Both the position numbers and the translations under genes were made by a program. Source: Tilletiaria anomala UBC 951 (taxonomy: Eukaryota > Basidiomycota > Exobasidiomycetes > Georgefischeriales > Tilletiariaceae). From it: 54,454 nucleotides of DNA. Below, piece by piece: positions 10,895 to 19,922 of this stretch; the first letter of the stretch is position 1, and each line of letters begins with the position of its first letter. Below the pieces are notes generated by a model, which saw nothing but the letters and a program-made list of their open reading frames with translations, was not told where the DNA came from and did no database searches. The DNA lies in assembly GCF_000711695.1 (NCBI RefSeq), contig NW_013546905.1, forward strand, positions 1 through 54,454, given 5' to 3'.

Positions 10895-12367
10895 TCAGGT
10901 GGTGCTTTTCGCTGACTCAGCGTTGACAGCGGTCTCTTCACAACCTTGTGTGTCAGCTTTGGTAGGGTCGATGCCCAGCTTGACTTCTGCCGACTTTAGC
11001 GGCTGACTGCCCTTTACAACCAATGCAGGAACCGTTGCACGGTTGAGCTCAGGGTGCGCGCTTGTTGCCGCTGCCACGTCATTCGAGGGCTCCGACGCCG
11101 AAGCTGCTGCTCCTGCTCCTGTTGTTGTTGGTCCTTTGCTGTTGGCGCTAGCATCTGAGGTTGCTGAGTGCGAATGCATGGGAATGATTTTGGTTGTTTG
11201 GGGGGAATGGGAACTGCTAGTGCTGCTGCTGCCGCTATTGCTGCGCAGTGCTTTTTTGCCTGTAGCGGCTGATTTTACGCCGGATGAAGCCCTCCCAGGT
11301 GCTTTGGGAGCACTTGGCTTTGTGCAAGATGTGCTTTTAGTATGTGCCGCATTCGAGTGCGAGGAATGCGAATTGATGCGTTTGGACGGTACCCTTTCAC
11401 CAGCAACACTAGCAGCAGAACCAAGCTGCAAAGACGAAGTATTTGATCGGATTTGCTGCATGGCCATCATTGTCTCCTTTGCGCGCTGTCTGCTGGCTGC
11501 TGTGGAGGCGTGCACGCTGCTGCTACTGCTGCTGCTGTGGATGCTGTTGATGCTACAACTTCTACTCTTGGTTGTGCTGGTGCTGATGCCGGGCTGAGCC
11601 TGCGCTTTGGGTGGCGTGCTGGTCGACGCGGCCGGTCGCATATTGCCTCCTGAGCACGATCGGCCGATAGTTGCCGCGTCCTCCTTAGCAGCCACGGCGG
11701 GTGCAGTTTTCCGCAACCGAGCAGAGTTGCTGCCCACGCTGTGGGCTCTGGCGCACGAGGCCGTGAGGGTGGTGCTGCTTTTCTTGCCTGCTGAAGCTGC
11801 TGCGGGTTGCTGCTTGGACGGATATGACTTTGCACGTGATGATACAGATATTGATGAAGAGGACTGTGCTTGGGCTTGTGCTTGCACTGGAATTGTCTCC
11901 TTTCCTGCGCCTCTGCTCTCTATAGCATCACCGTCGCCATTGAGCGAAGCATCGCGCTTCGTGCGGTCTCGCATGACGGGGTAGGCCAAGTGTACATAAT
12001 CTTCGCCTCGCACCTTATTTTCGGGGGAAGTACATGCTGAACGAGCACCGCTCTGGTTAGGGTCAGACTGATGATTTGACTCAGCGCTTGGGGTTGCAGC
12101 CTCGAGATCTGGGTTGGGGTCTTTCCCAAATACATCGTCGTTGGCAGGCCAATTCGGGTGCGCAGTCTTATCCGTGCTCAGAGAGCCATTGGCGGTGGAT
12201 CTAAGCGAAGATGAACGGTGCAGCAGCAGCTTGGACACACTTCCGGTGGTCGTTGCCGTCAGCGATGGCGCCGGCGCTGCGGCATCATCGTTCTGATCCG
12301 CATGCTGTTGCCATCTCTGGATGAGTGCCGAAACCTTTGTCTGAGGGGACTCGTCCGGTAGCGGCAT
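10895..12367 (-). CDS. Ser/Ala/Thr-rich disordered protein of unknown function
   Basis: An intact 490-aa single-exon frame. I do not recognise it. The N-terminus has a short helix-like segment (TKVSALIQRWQQHAD). The middle is dominated by serine, alanine, threonine and glutamine runs interspersed with basic residues, typical of an unstructured phosphoprotein. Near the C-terminus VPALVVKGSQPLKSAEVKLG is the only other stretch of ordinary composition. The long frame, its clear start and the empty flanks argue it is a gene. It is convergent with the thiamine pyrophosphokinase gene and shares a 550-bp upstream region with the CC1-box protein gene. Antisense frames of up to 184 codons here are composition shadows. 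Confidence 0.65.
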   Translation of the reverse strand: MPLPDESPQTKVSALIQRWQQHADQNDDAAAPAPSLTATTTGSVSKLLLHRSSSLRSTANGSLSTDKTAHPNWPANDDVFGKDPNPDLEAATPSAESNHQSDPNQSGARSACTSPENKVRGEDYVHLAYPVMRDRTKRDASLNGDGDAIESRGAGKETIPVQAQAQAQSSSSISVSSRAKSYPSKQQPAAASAGKKSSTTLTASCARAHSVGSNSARLRKTAPAVAAKEDAATIGRSCSGGNMRPAASTSTPPKAQAQPGISTSTTKSRSCSINSIHSSSSSSSVHASTAASRQRAKETMMAMQQIRSNTSSLQLGSAASVAGERVPSKRINSHSSHSNAAHTKSTSCTKPSAPKAPGRASSGVKSAATGKKALRSNSGSSSTSSSHSPQTTKIIPMHSHSATSDASANSKGPTTTGAGAAASASEPSNDVAAATSAHPELNRATVPALVVKGSQPLKSAEVKLGIDPTKADTQGCEETAVNAESAKSTT

Positions 12368-12917
12368 TGTCTCGTTTCCGAGGCGTGCACGTCATGCGAT
12401 GGGCTGAGGGAGCGAGGCGTCAGCCAGCGAGATCTGTATGGGGGGCCCGCGAGGTCTCGCGTGACAGTCCGGGGGAAGGGTAAACGTTGCGAGGCAGTTA
12501 TACAGGCAGGCAAGGGGCGCGCACTGCTGCCGAGGCCAAGACGCTGTGTGCTGCCGTACAAACGATGGTCCCAGAAGCGTTACAGAGATGCGCGCATGCA
12601 GATGGAGATGATGTGAGAGATTCAAGGGCACCACAAACAACAACACACTACAAGCCACACGCCCCGTCGGTCGGCGACTTCTCAGCGATATGAGAAGAAA
12701 GTCGCCGACGAAAAGTGGACGGAGGACAGGTTGCCGATGGCCTAAGCCAAGCCAAAGCACCAGCACCAGCAGGAACAACAACAAACAGAGTCTCATCAGA
12801 TAGGGTGTCCCATTGCATACATCCCTCAAGCGACACACACCGTCTGCCGTACCGCTGGTCACCGCAGTTATCCATCTCGCAGCACTGCGGGCACCCGCAC
12901 TTGCCTTGTGCAGGGCC
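12368..12917. promoter_or_regulatory. Bidirectional promoter region, Ser/Ala-rich protein / CC1-box protein
   Basis: A 550-bp gap between two divergent start codons, rich in CA and CAACAA tracts. An in-frame ATG at 12813 could extend the rightward protein by 35 residues. I prefer the ATG at 12918 because its context is GCCATGG. Confidence 0.45.
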
Positions 12918-15900
12918 ATGGCGGCCCATCTGTCCTCGTCGGAACATGCCGTCGCCGCCGCCATCCCCGGAGCCGCCACCGTCGAGGAGCTGAGCCGCGT
13001 CCTGCACGATCTCAAGCACAGCACCGGCAGCATCCGATCTTCCTACGAGTACCATGACAACAGGCAGTCCGGATCATCATATTCATCGCTCCGCATCAAA
13101 TCCTCCGGCGCAAGCCTGCGATCAGCATCCGGCAGCGCTCGCCCTCGCAGTCGCAGCCGTGCCACCAGCAGCAGCAGCTCCGGTAGCAGCAGTCCCCCCG
13201 CCTTGGACAGCCCGGGAAGGACTCGTTCGCGGACAGTCAGGCTATCTGAACGCAGCTCCAGCGCCAGCACGCTAGGCTCCAGCGCGACGGCCAGCCTCCA
13301 TCGCCCATCGCGGCCTGCTTCCGCCGCCTACTGGGACGACGCAGCATCCAGCAGCTTTCACTCCGATGCCGGAGCAGCAGGGCGTGATGCGAAGCACAAT
13401 GCCGGCTCTGGCTCTGCTTTCCTCATTCCACACCTTGCCAAACGTGCACGCAGAAAGGAGAGGCGCAACTTAGGCAGCATCGCCCCTGGCGGCTTTGCCG
13501 ACGGTGGTGGTGGGGTCGGTAGCGGTACAGAAGAGGACAATGAGGATTCTTGGCCATATTGTACGTGCTGCTGCGACAAAGAAGACTGTCCACGTGCTAC
13601 AAGAGCTGCAAGAGAGTGGTCTGATATGCAAGAGGATCTACGACTGGCAGCAGGTGAGCGGCTCTCCCCTCCTCTCTCCCCCTTTTCCGCTTCTCTGAAC
13701 GCTTGACAACGCTGAATTGCAGAGATTGGCCAGGCGCTGCTCAAGAAGCATGACGAAGCTGTAGCGCGCTCCGCCAAAATCGAAACAGACTACGGTGCGC
13801 AGCGCGATGCTCTGATGAGTAAGCTGTCCTCCAGCATCAAAGAGTCCTCCTCGCTGCAACGCCAACTTGCGCAATCCAACTTGAACCTGGAAGCAGCCGA
13901 CTCGTCCAACCGCATTCTGCTGCATGAACTCGACGAAGTCCGCAATGCACTTTCCAAAACGCGAAAAGAGCATGCCAAGTGCGCGCTCACCGTGGCGAGA
14001 GCCGAAAAGCTCAGCAAGGAGCTCGAAGATGTCCGGCAAGAGAGCATCGCCATGCGCAAACGCGAAGAGGCAAGCACTTCGCTCGCTAAGCGCATCGGCA
14101 GGCGCAATGAAGAGCTTGTCGAGCAGCTGAAGCGCAAGGTGGAAGAGCTCGAGGTGCTCAGCCGCAGGGACCGGCCAGTAGATGTCGGCAGCGACGCAAT
14201 AGAGCGCGCAAAGGAGCGCCTGCGCATGGGTGCAGATGTTCGTGGCAGCGGTGGCGCAAAGGTTATGCGAGCAGAAATGGAAGCGACTGAGGATGCATAC
14301 CAGGAAATGCTGCAGATGTTAGTACAGGAGAGCGAATCTCTCAAGGAAGAGAATCGCTATCTGAAAGAGATGCTCGAGGCCAAGAACGAAGAGACCGCCG
14401 TGCTCAAGGAGGCACAGATGCCACGCTCATTTGGATCCACGCACGGCGCTCATCGACGCAGCCTCAACTTGGCGACTTCAGCCAGCGTCGCTTCGCCTAC
14501 CACTGTGTATTCGCCTGCTGCGACCGCATACAACGACAGTGCACCGCTTGGAGATGAACTGATGGCTGCCGCGGCTACTGCCCATACCGTGTCAAGTGCG
14601 GTTGGTCAGCAGCAGCAGCAGAAAAGGACGGACAGTCCAAAGCCGGCACTGCTCGTGTCACCGCCCAGTCGCACTTCCTTGCTGCCCGATATGCCGAGAG
14701 CGCCAACACTGGCGTCCAATGCAAGCGACCGCAGCTCAACCAAGGAGAAGGAAGGTGGCGACGACGACTCAGAATATGCAGCAGGTACTGGTGTTGCTGC
14801 AGCTGCTGCCTCTCCTGCTCCAGCGCAGACGCAGGCGCTGTCCGACTTGTCCTCGCAGCTCTCCCGCAAGGGCTCTCTCCTCCCTCGCAGTGGAGAGAAA
14901 GACACGCGCACGCAGCAGCTGAGCAACCTGCTCGACTCTGTGCAGCGCCTTTTCACGCGCCTCTCCACCGCCGACGTCAATACGCTCAGTCGGCGCTTGC
15001 AGCGCCAGCACTTGACAGGCGACGTCGGACATCTGGCGCGCACGACGCTTAACTCGATCATGCGCGATGTCGAGGGATTGCGCGAGCACTTCCGCCGCCT
15101 TGTGGAGCAGGAGGCACGAACGAGGGACAAGGAGAAAGATAAGGAGAGGGAGGACTGCGGATCCAGCACGACCAGTGGCAGCAACAACAAAGCAGATGGC
15201 GGCAGTGGCTCGTCGGAGAGCTTGCTTGCGCGCAGAGAGTTTTTTGCGCTGATCAAGACGTTCAAGGATCTATTCGTTGAGATCGGCAGACTGAGGACGT
15301 GCGTCAATGAAGTACATCTACAGCCGAGTCACGCGGCCAAGTTGCTGCAGGAACACCTTGGTCTCGAACCCATGGAAGAGAGAGGCCTGTTGCCTGGAGC
15401 TGAGTGGCTCAGCAAGATGTGGGCGGGTGCCTCGGCACCTCTCGGCGGTGGTGGAAGTGCTAGTGCTGGCGCTGGGGTCGCGGGTAAGGCAGGCAACACT
15501 ACCTTGTCTGCCGGGTCCGGGTTGCAAGGTGCCTCAACAGGAGAAATCGAGCGCGCCGCCGCGAACTCTCCGCTGGCTGCTACCCAATCTTTTGCAACCA
15601 GGGCCGTGACATTGCGCGGCGGCGCTTCCGTACGAGCTGCGCCGCGTGCCGAGGCATCTGTTGTCTCTACCACAGCCGTTGCCGTTGCCGTTGCCGCGAA
15701 CAGCGCGCCAGCGAACGAGGCTGCTGCCTCATCCCCTTCAGGATCGACCGACCCATCCGATCCGACGTCACTCAATCAGCCGCGGCTGCGCCCCAATCCG
15801 AATCTCGGCCGCAAGTCGCTGACGCGCGTCCAGTCGCGCAACCTCAGCGGCCTCTTCGCGGGCTCTGTCGCCCTCTCCAGCCCGACTGCGGGCGGGTGGG

Positions 15901-16862
15901 ACCTAGTGGACAGGCGAGAAGCGAGCAGCGCAGGTACGAGCGCAAGCGCAGCGCTCTCAGCGAACGCTAGGCTCGGAGCGGGCTTGATTCCAAATCGAGG
16001 TGGGCCGATGCAGCGCCCTCTGTCGCGTATCGTCGATGACGACGAGGTCAGCTTGCACCACGGCAGGTCGGGGCATGGTGGCTCAAGAGCAGATGATGAT
16101 GGGTTTAGAGGGGCGCTGCTGGAGCGGACCTTGCGGCCTCGTGGTCTTTCTGACTCGAGCATCCACTCAACCTTTGTGGAACACGGTGATGCGAGTGCCT
16201 CAGGCACATCAGCCACGCTTGCCGCTAGCGCAGCTGCAACAGCAACCAGGCCCTCGCCCATCTCGCGCCTGATCACCGCGTCTAGCTTGGCATTGCAAGT
16301 CTCTTCCTCTGGTGCACATGCCACCGCACGGGCCATCCGGGCCGACGAAGTGGCGAGGACGGACTCGCCGGCGTTGTCGGAGGACTCGGCGTCTACGACA
16401 GGTATCTTCAGCGGCTTTGGTCCAAGCGCTAGCGAAGGCAAGCGAGGTGGAGACGCTGTGAACACCTCGAGCAGCAGTAGCACCGACGGCAGCAAGGCGC
16501 CGTCCAGCTCGACCGCTTCTTTCTTCCCTTCGCTCGCTTCGTTGCGGCCGACAGCCAGCTTGGCCATCCTGGGCCTCTCGCGCACAGGCGCAGCAGGAGA
16601 AGCAACTGGAGCTCAGAGCTCGTCCACGTTGACAAACACGTCTTTCTCGACGTCCCCTTCGACCTCCGCTCACGCTTCGACGTCACTCCTCGCTCCTTCA
16701 TCGCCTGTGGACAAGCAGATGGGGAGCAGCGCTAGCAGTACGGCCAAGGAGATTGCGATGCCGAGCAGGAAGGGGGCGCGCCATGCGCGCAAGTCTTCGA
16801 TCGGAGACCAGGCACTCAGCCAGAGTTACGCTTACAAGACGATGCATCGCACTCAATTTTGA
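12918..16862 (+). CDS. Large coiled-coil protein with a CC1-box (HAP1/BICD-like) motif; candidate dynein adaptor
   Basis: Exons are 12918-13653 and 13723-16862 (1291 aa). The first 230 residues are Ser/Arg-rich and probably disordered. Splicing joins DLRLAA to EIGQALLKKHDE, giving AAEIGQALL at residues 244-252. This fits the CC1 box (AAxxGxxLL) by which BICD, TRAK/HAP1 and Spindly bind dynein light intermediate chain. A long coiled coil follows to about residue 440, then alanine-rich linkers with a Gln run near 14608. A second helical block (about 630-830) contains LSDLSSQL, REFFALIKTFKDLFVEIGRL and HAAKLLQEHLG. Its LFVE at 762-765 resembles the Spindly motif LFxE that contacts dynactin. The C-terminal 450 residues are low complexity and end in basic KGARHARKS. 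No PH domain is seen, so this is not a plain Num1/ApsA. The dynein role is inferred from motifs only. Confidence 0.8.
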
Positions 16863-17071
16863 TGAAATCGAGAGCTGCGAGAGCGATCAAAAGGGGCTTG
16901 CATGTTCGTCAGCGTACATGCAGTTAGTGTACCTCGTATTTGCAAGCAAGTGGGTGCGCAAAGATGGAGAATGAGAGATGTATGAGAACACCCATTTAGA
17001 GCGAGCCCAGCTAAGAGTACAACAACGTTAGACAAAGCATTAGGTTTTGCTCTTGAGGTTGGTCGCACGCA

Positions 17072-17716
17072 TCATTCTTTGACCGCTGCGATGAATTGCC
17101 TTATCACATCCTCTGACAGGAAACCACTGAATTGCTTGACGCGCTTGCCCTTGTGGAAGCCAATGACGGTGGGCACGGCGGAAATGCGGAACGCGCCAGC
17201 GAGCTCCTGATACTTATCTATGTCTACTGAAACGAGTGTCACTTGTGATTCCGGGTCCCTTGCGATCCTGTGGAGGGTGGGAGCGAGCAGCTTGCATGGG
17301 TGACACCAGGTTGCAAAGAAGCTGTGCCACAATGCAGTTTTTATTTTTGGTGGCGTGGTGGGAGAAGGGCGCAAGTCAGTGTCAGGTCCATGATGACGGG
17401 AGAGATGCAGGGCTCACTCTACCAGGACCGTCTCCGTCTCTGCGCCGCCCTCGGTGAGGACGAGCTGCTTGAACTGGTCGGGGGAGACGTCTTCGTGAAT
17501 GCCACCCATGGCTTTAGCGCTGCTGTGGAACAAGCGAGGCGTTCCTGCTGCTGCCGCTGCCGTGTGCTTTGGGATGGTGACGCCATGATGACGGCGCTGG
17601 TTTGCCAAAGGCCTGGCAATGCTGCTGCTATTTCTGGATGAGGAGAATGCCACGGAAGTGCGAGTTGCGAGCGTGACTGGTTTGGCTGCGGTTCGGGCAG
17701 ACCTTGCGGACAGCAT
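17072..17716 (-). CDS. Thioredoxin with putative mitochondrial presequence and WCHPC active site
   Basis: Thioredoxins reduce protein disulphides, using electrons from thioredoxin reductase. Exons are 17716-17418 and 17321-17072, with a 96-nt intron (182 aa). The intron join gives VLVDFFATWCHPCK, the classic thioredoxin active-site strand, with cysteines 106 and 109. The usual WCGPC is WCHPC here. The rest of the fold follows: VTLVSVDIDKYQELAGAF, the cis-proline loop ISAVPTVIGFHKGK, and FSGFLSEDVIRQFIAAV. The first 69 residues are rich in Arg, Ser and Ala with almost no acid, and RLFHSSAKAM resembles a processing site, so mitochondrial import is likely. A second methionine (about residue 70) would give a cytosol-sized form. 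The gene is convergent with the CC1-box protein gene. Confidence 0.92.
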
Positions 17717-17733
17717 GATGAGCGGCGGGCCTA

Positions 17734-17741
17734 TATTTATA
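17734..17741 (-). promoter_or_regulatory. TATA box (TATAAATA) upstream of the thioredoxin gene
   Basis: Read on the minus strand this is TATAAATA. It ends only about 17 bp before the first thioredoxin ATG at 17716, closer than usual for a TATA element and start codon. Confidence 0.4.
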
Positions 17742-18008
17742 CGTCAACACCCAGGGTGGATCGTGCGCTGGAGTCGCTTCTGGGGTATGGTCGGCGATGC
17801 TTCGCGAAGGTTGTGTTCCGACCCTCTGGAAGAATGGGATGGGGTGGAGTTGCAGTTGCGGCCCCCTGGGTTTGTCAAACGGAGCATCGCGAAAAGCTTT
17901 CTCGTGGATGAGAGGCATCATACACCACATCATCACATCGCTCAGCAATGACGAAGAGAAACGGACATAGAGCTGAGAAGACGCCGATTAGTTGCCGAGC
18001 CCTGTAGA

Positions 18009-18016
18009 TGACGTCA
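18009..18016. promoter_or_regulatory. CRE/ATF-type palindrome TGACGTCA
   Basis: A perfect eight-base palindrome about 290 bp upstream of the thioredoxin start. TGACGTCA is the binding site of ATF/CREB bZIP factors, which in fungi control oxidative-stress genes. Function is inferred from sequence and position only. Confidence 0.35.
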
Positions 18017-19922
18017 CCGATGGAGGAACCAGGTCTGTGGCCAAATAGGGTTGGTGATGGTGGAGTCATTACGTGAGCCAATTCCGCCCGCCAGCTCTCC
18101 GCATTCCAAAGGCCTTGGGCTGCAGGAGTCAGGAGCCAGGACCGTTATAGGCAGAAACCAGCGCCTCCTCTTTTCTCGGTCGCTGCTTCTGCGCGCCCTT
18201 GCTTCTGGATGCAGGCCAGCCACATATTTGGCGATGGTCCGTTACTCTTGCTGCTAAGCTCCCTCCGTGGCTCTGTAAAGCATACTAGCGCTGCTCGCTC
18301 TCTCTCCCTGGTGTATGTATGTATGCACGCTGCCCCTTCTGACCTGACCTTCCTCCACTCGATCCTCTGGCAGTCTCCAGTCATTCAGCATCTTGTCCTG
18401 CGGCCTGCAGGGGGAGGCGGTATGTTTAGAAGAGGTTCTCAGAGTTTGCACAGTTCAGGACTGTCCAGCGTCCACCTGCAGTCCTACACCCTAGGCAACA
18501 TGCTGCACGATGCACATGCCACATGCACGTCCAGTTGAGTAGACTACAGTCTCCACACTTAACGCGGAGGGCGGCTCCGAACTCGATTCGCAAGCAAGTG
18601 TGGCAGATGCTTTGCTGAGACAATCCCTGGCACTTCCCTGGTCTGTGGAAGTCTATGAACACGGAGCTCGTCTCGCCTGATCTCGTCACGACCCCCTGGT
18701 CCCAGCGTCACAACTCGATTACTCCTGTACGTTTGCAGCTTTTCGGCTGTCTTTGAACGCAGAATACAGTGCATTTGGCACTTCAGGTGGCGAACAGGAA
18801 TCTGTTCGGTGTGGCATCTCGATTCTCGACACTGCTTCGACCTAATACAATCATGCTAGTCGCTCGGTGTCGCACGGGCGTGATTCGAAAGTGTGGGCTT
18901 GATGTCTGTTCTGTTCAGCGCGAAAAGCAGACAAACATACTTTTGGACACTTTTTGGACCCCGACCTTTGTGTGGACGTGAGACTTGGGAGGCCTTTGCT
19001 GCTGAACACAGTCTTGCTTGCTCTGGCGTTTGGTTGATGTGCCAGCTTTGGTCAGCAGCAATGTTGCCTATCATACACTCCCCTCCCTCTCCGGTTGCTC
19101 ACCTTCCACATCGCCCCGCTGATCACCGCACCAGTCCAATACCTCCCCACACTCTCCAGATCTCAGGTAATGGTCAGCGTCTCGGGAGTCTTAGTCTTCT
19201 GACCAATTCTGCAGTTGATCCCAAGAAGGGGCCGCCGCTCTCCCTGGCCGCTGGACCCAGTTGAGATTCTGCAAATGTCAACTTTCTTGCTCTGACACGT
19301 TGCAAGCGGGCTCCGTACTAAGCCTGGCACTAGCTTCGTGCTTTCGAAGTCGCTCATTCAGCTCAGCCTTACCAAGATTCATGCCAGCCTGTCACGCGCC
19401 TTTGGTCATGGACTATTGACCGCTGACGGAGACACCTCGTACGGGTTATGTCTTGCAACTCACAAATGTGTCGTAGAAGAACCGCTTTGACTTCAGTTAA
19501 TGTACATACTGTGCAACTACTGTGCAGAACGACAGTCTACGACACACAAAGCAAGCGCCACCCGACATCAGCGTCACCATTCGCAACCCGTGGATTGTGC
19601 ATTGCAGGCAGCCAGTGAATGCGATCAAGGCGAGGCAACCATCACCGTCACCGCCAGCCTTCCACACGCACCGCTTGTGCCCCATTACTCTTCCTCCGTC
19701 GCCAGACGCCAACGCACGCAGCGTTCGATAAGGGTGATTCCTCAAGTAACACAAAAGGAAGCTCGACGTATATACTCCACATGACTTGATCCTTATCGAG
19801 TTACTAATAGCTCCGGTCACGCAAACGTTCGTCCTTCTCACTCTTCGTCAGTCTCTCTTCTCTTCGCATCTTGCAAGCTCTCCGTCAGGTTTAAAAGTCT
19901 GACTTTCCAGGCGCAGTTGACG

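Larger units (their letters stand above)
17717..19922. other. 2.2-kb region with no recognisable gene
   Basis: This is the longest clearly gene-free stretch between genes in the window, separating two divergent start codons. I find no frame with conserved protein character and no tRNA-like A/B-box pair. It contains a TATAAATA box (minus strand, 17734-17741), a palindromic TGACGTCA (18009-18016) and pyrimidine-rich tracts near 19840-19900 just before the rightward start codon. A non-coding transcript cannot be excluded. Confidence 0.5.

Noticed and set aside
11043-11597. 184-codon plus-strand open frame rich in Leu/Ala/Val
   Set aside because: Antisense shadow of Ser/Gln/Ala codons in the orphan gene at 10895-12367; the apparent hydrophobicity comes from that composition.
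14606-14623. CAG repeat run
   Set aside because: It encodes a short Gln run within the CC1-box protein and is ordinary low-complexity coding sequence, not a separate element.
15776-16585. 269-codon minus-strand open frame
   Set aside because: It is antisense to the Ser/Ala-rich end of the CC1-box protein; such composition leaves antisense frames open and no conserved motif is present.
18209-18538. 109-codon plus-strand open frame in the 2.2-kb gene-free region
   Set aside because: Low-complexity Leu/Ser/His composition, no start context or splice support, and no recognisable motif.
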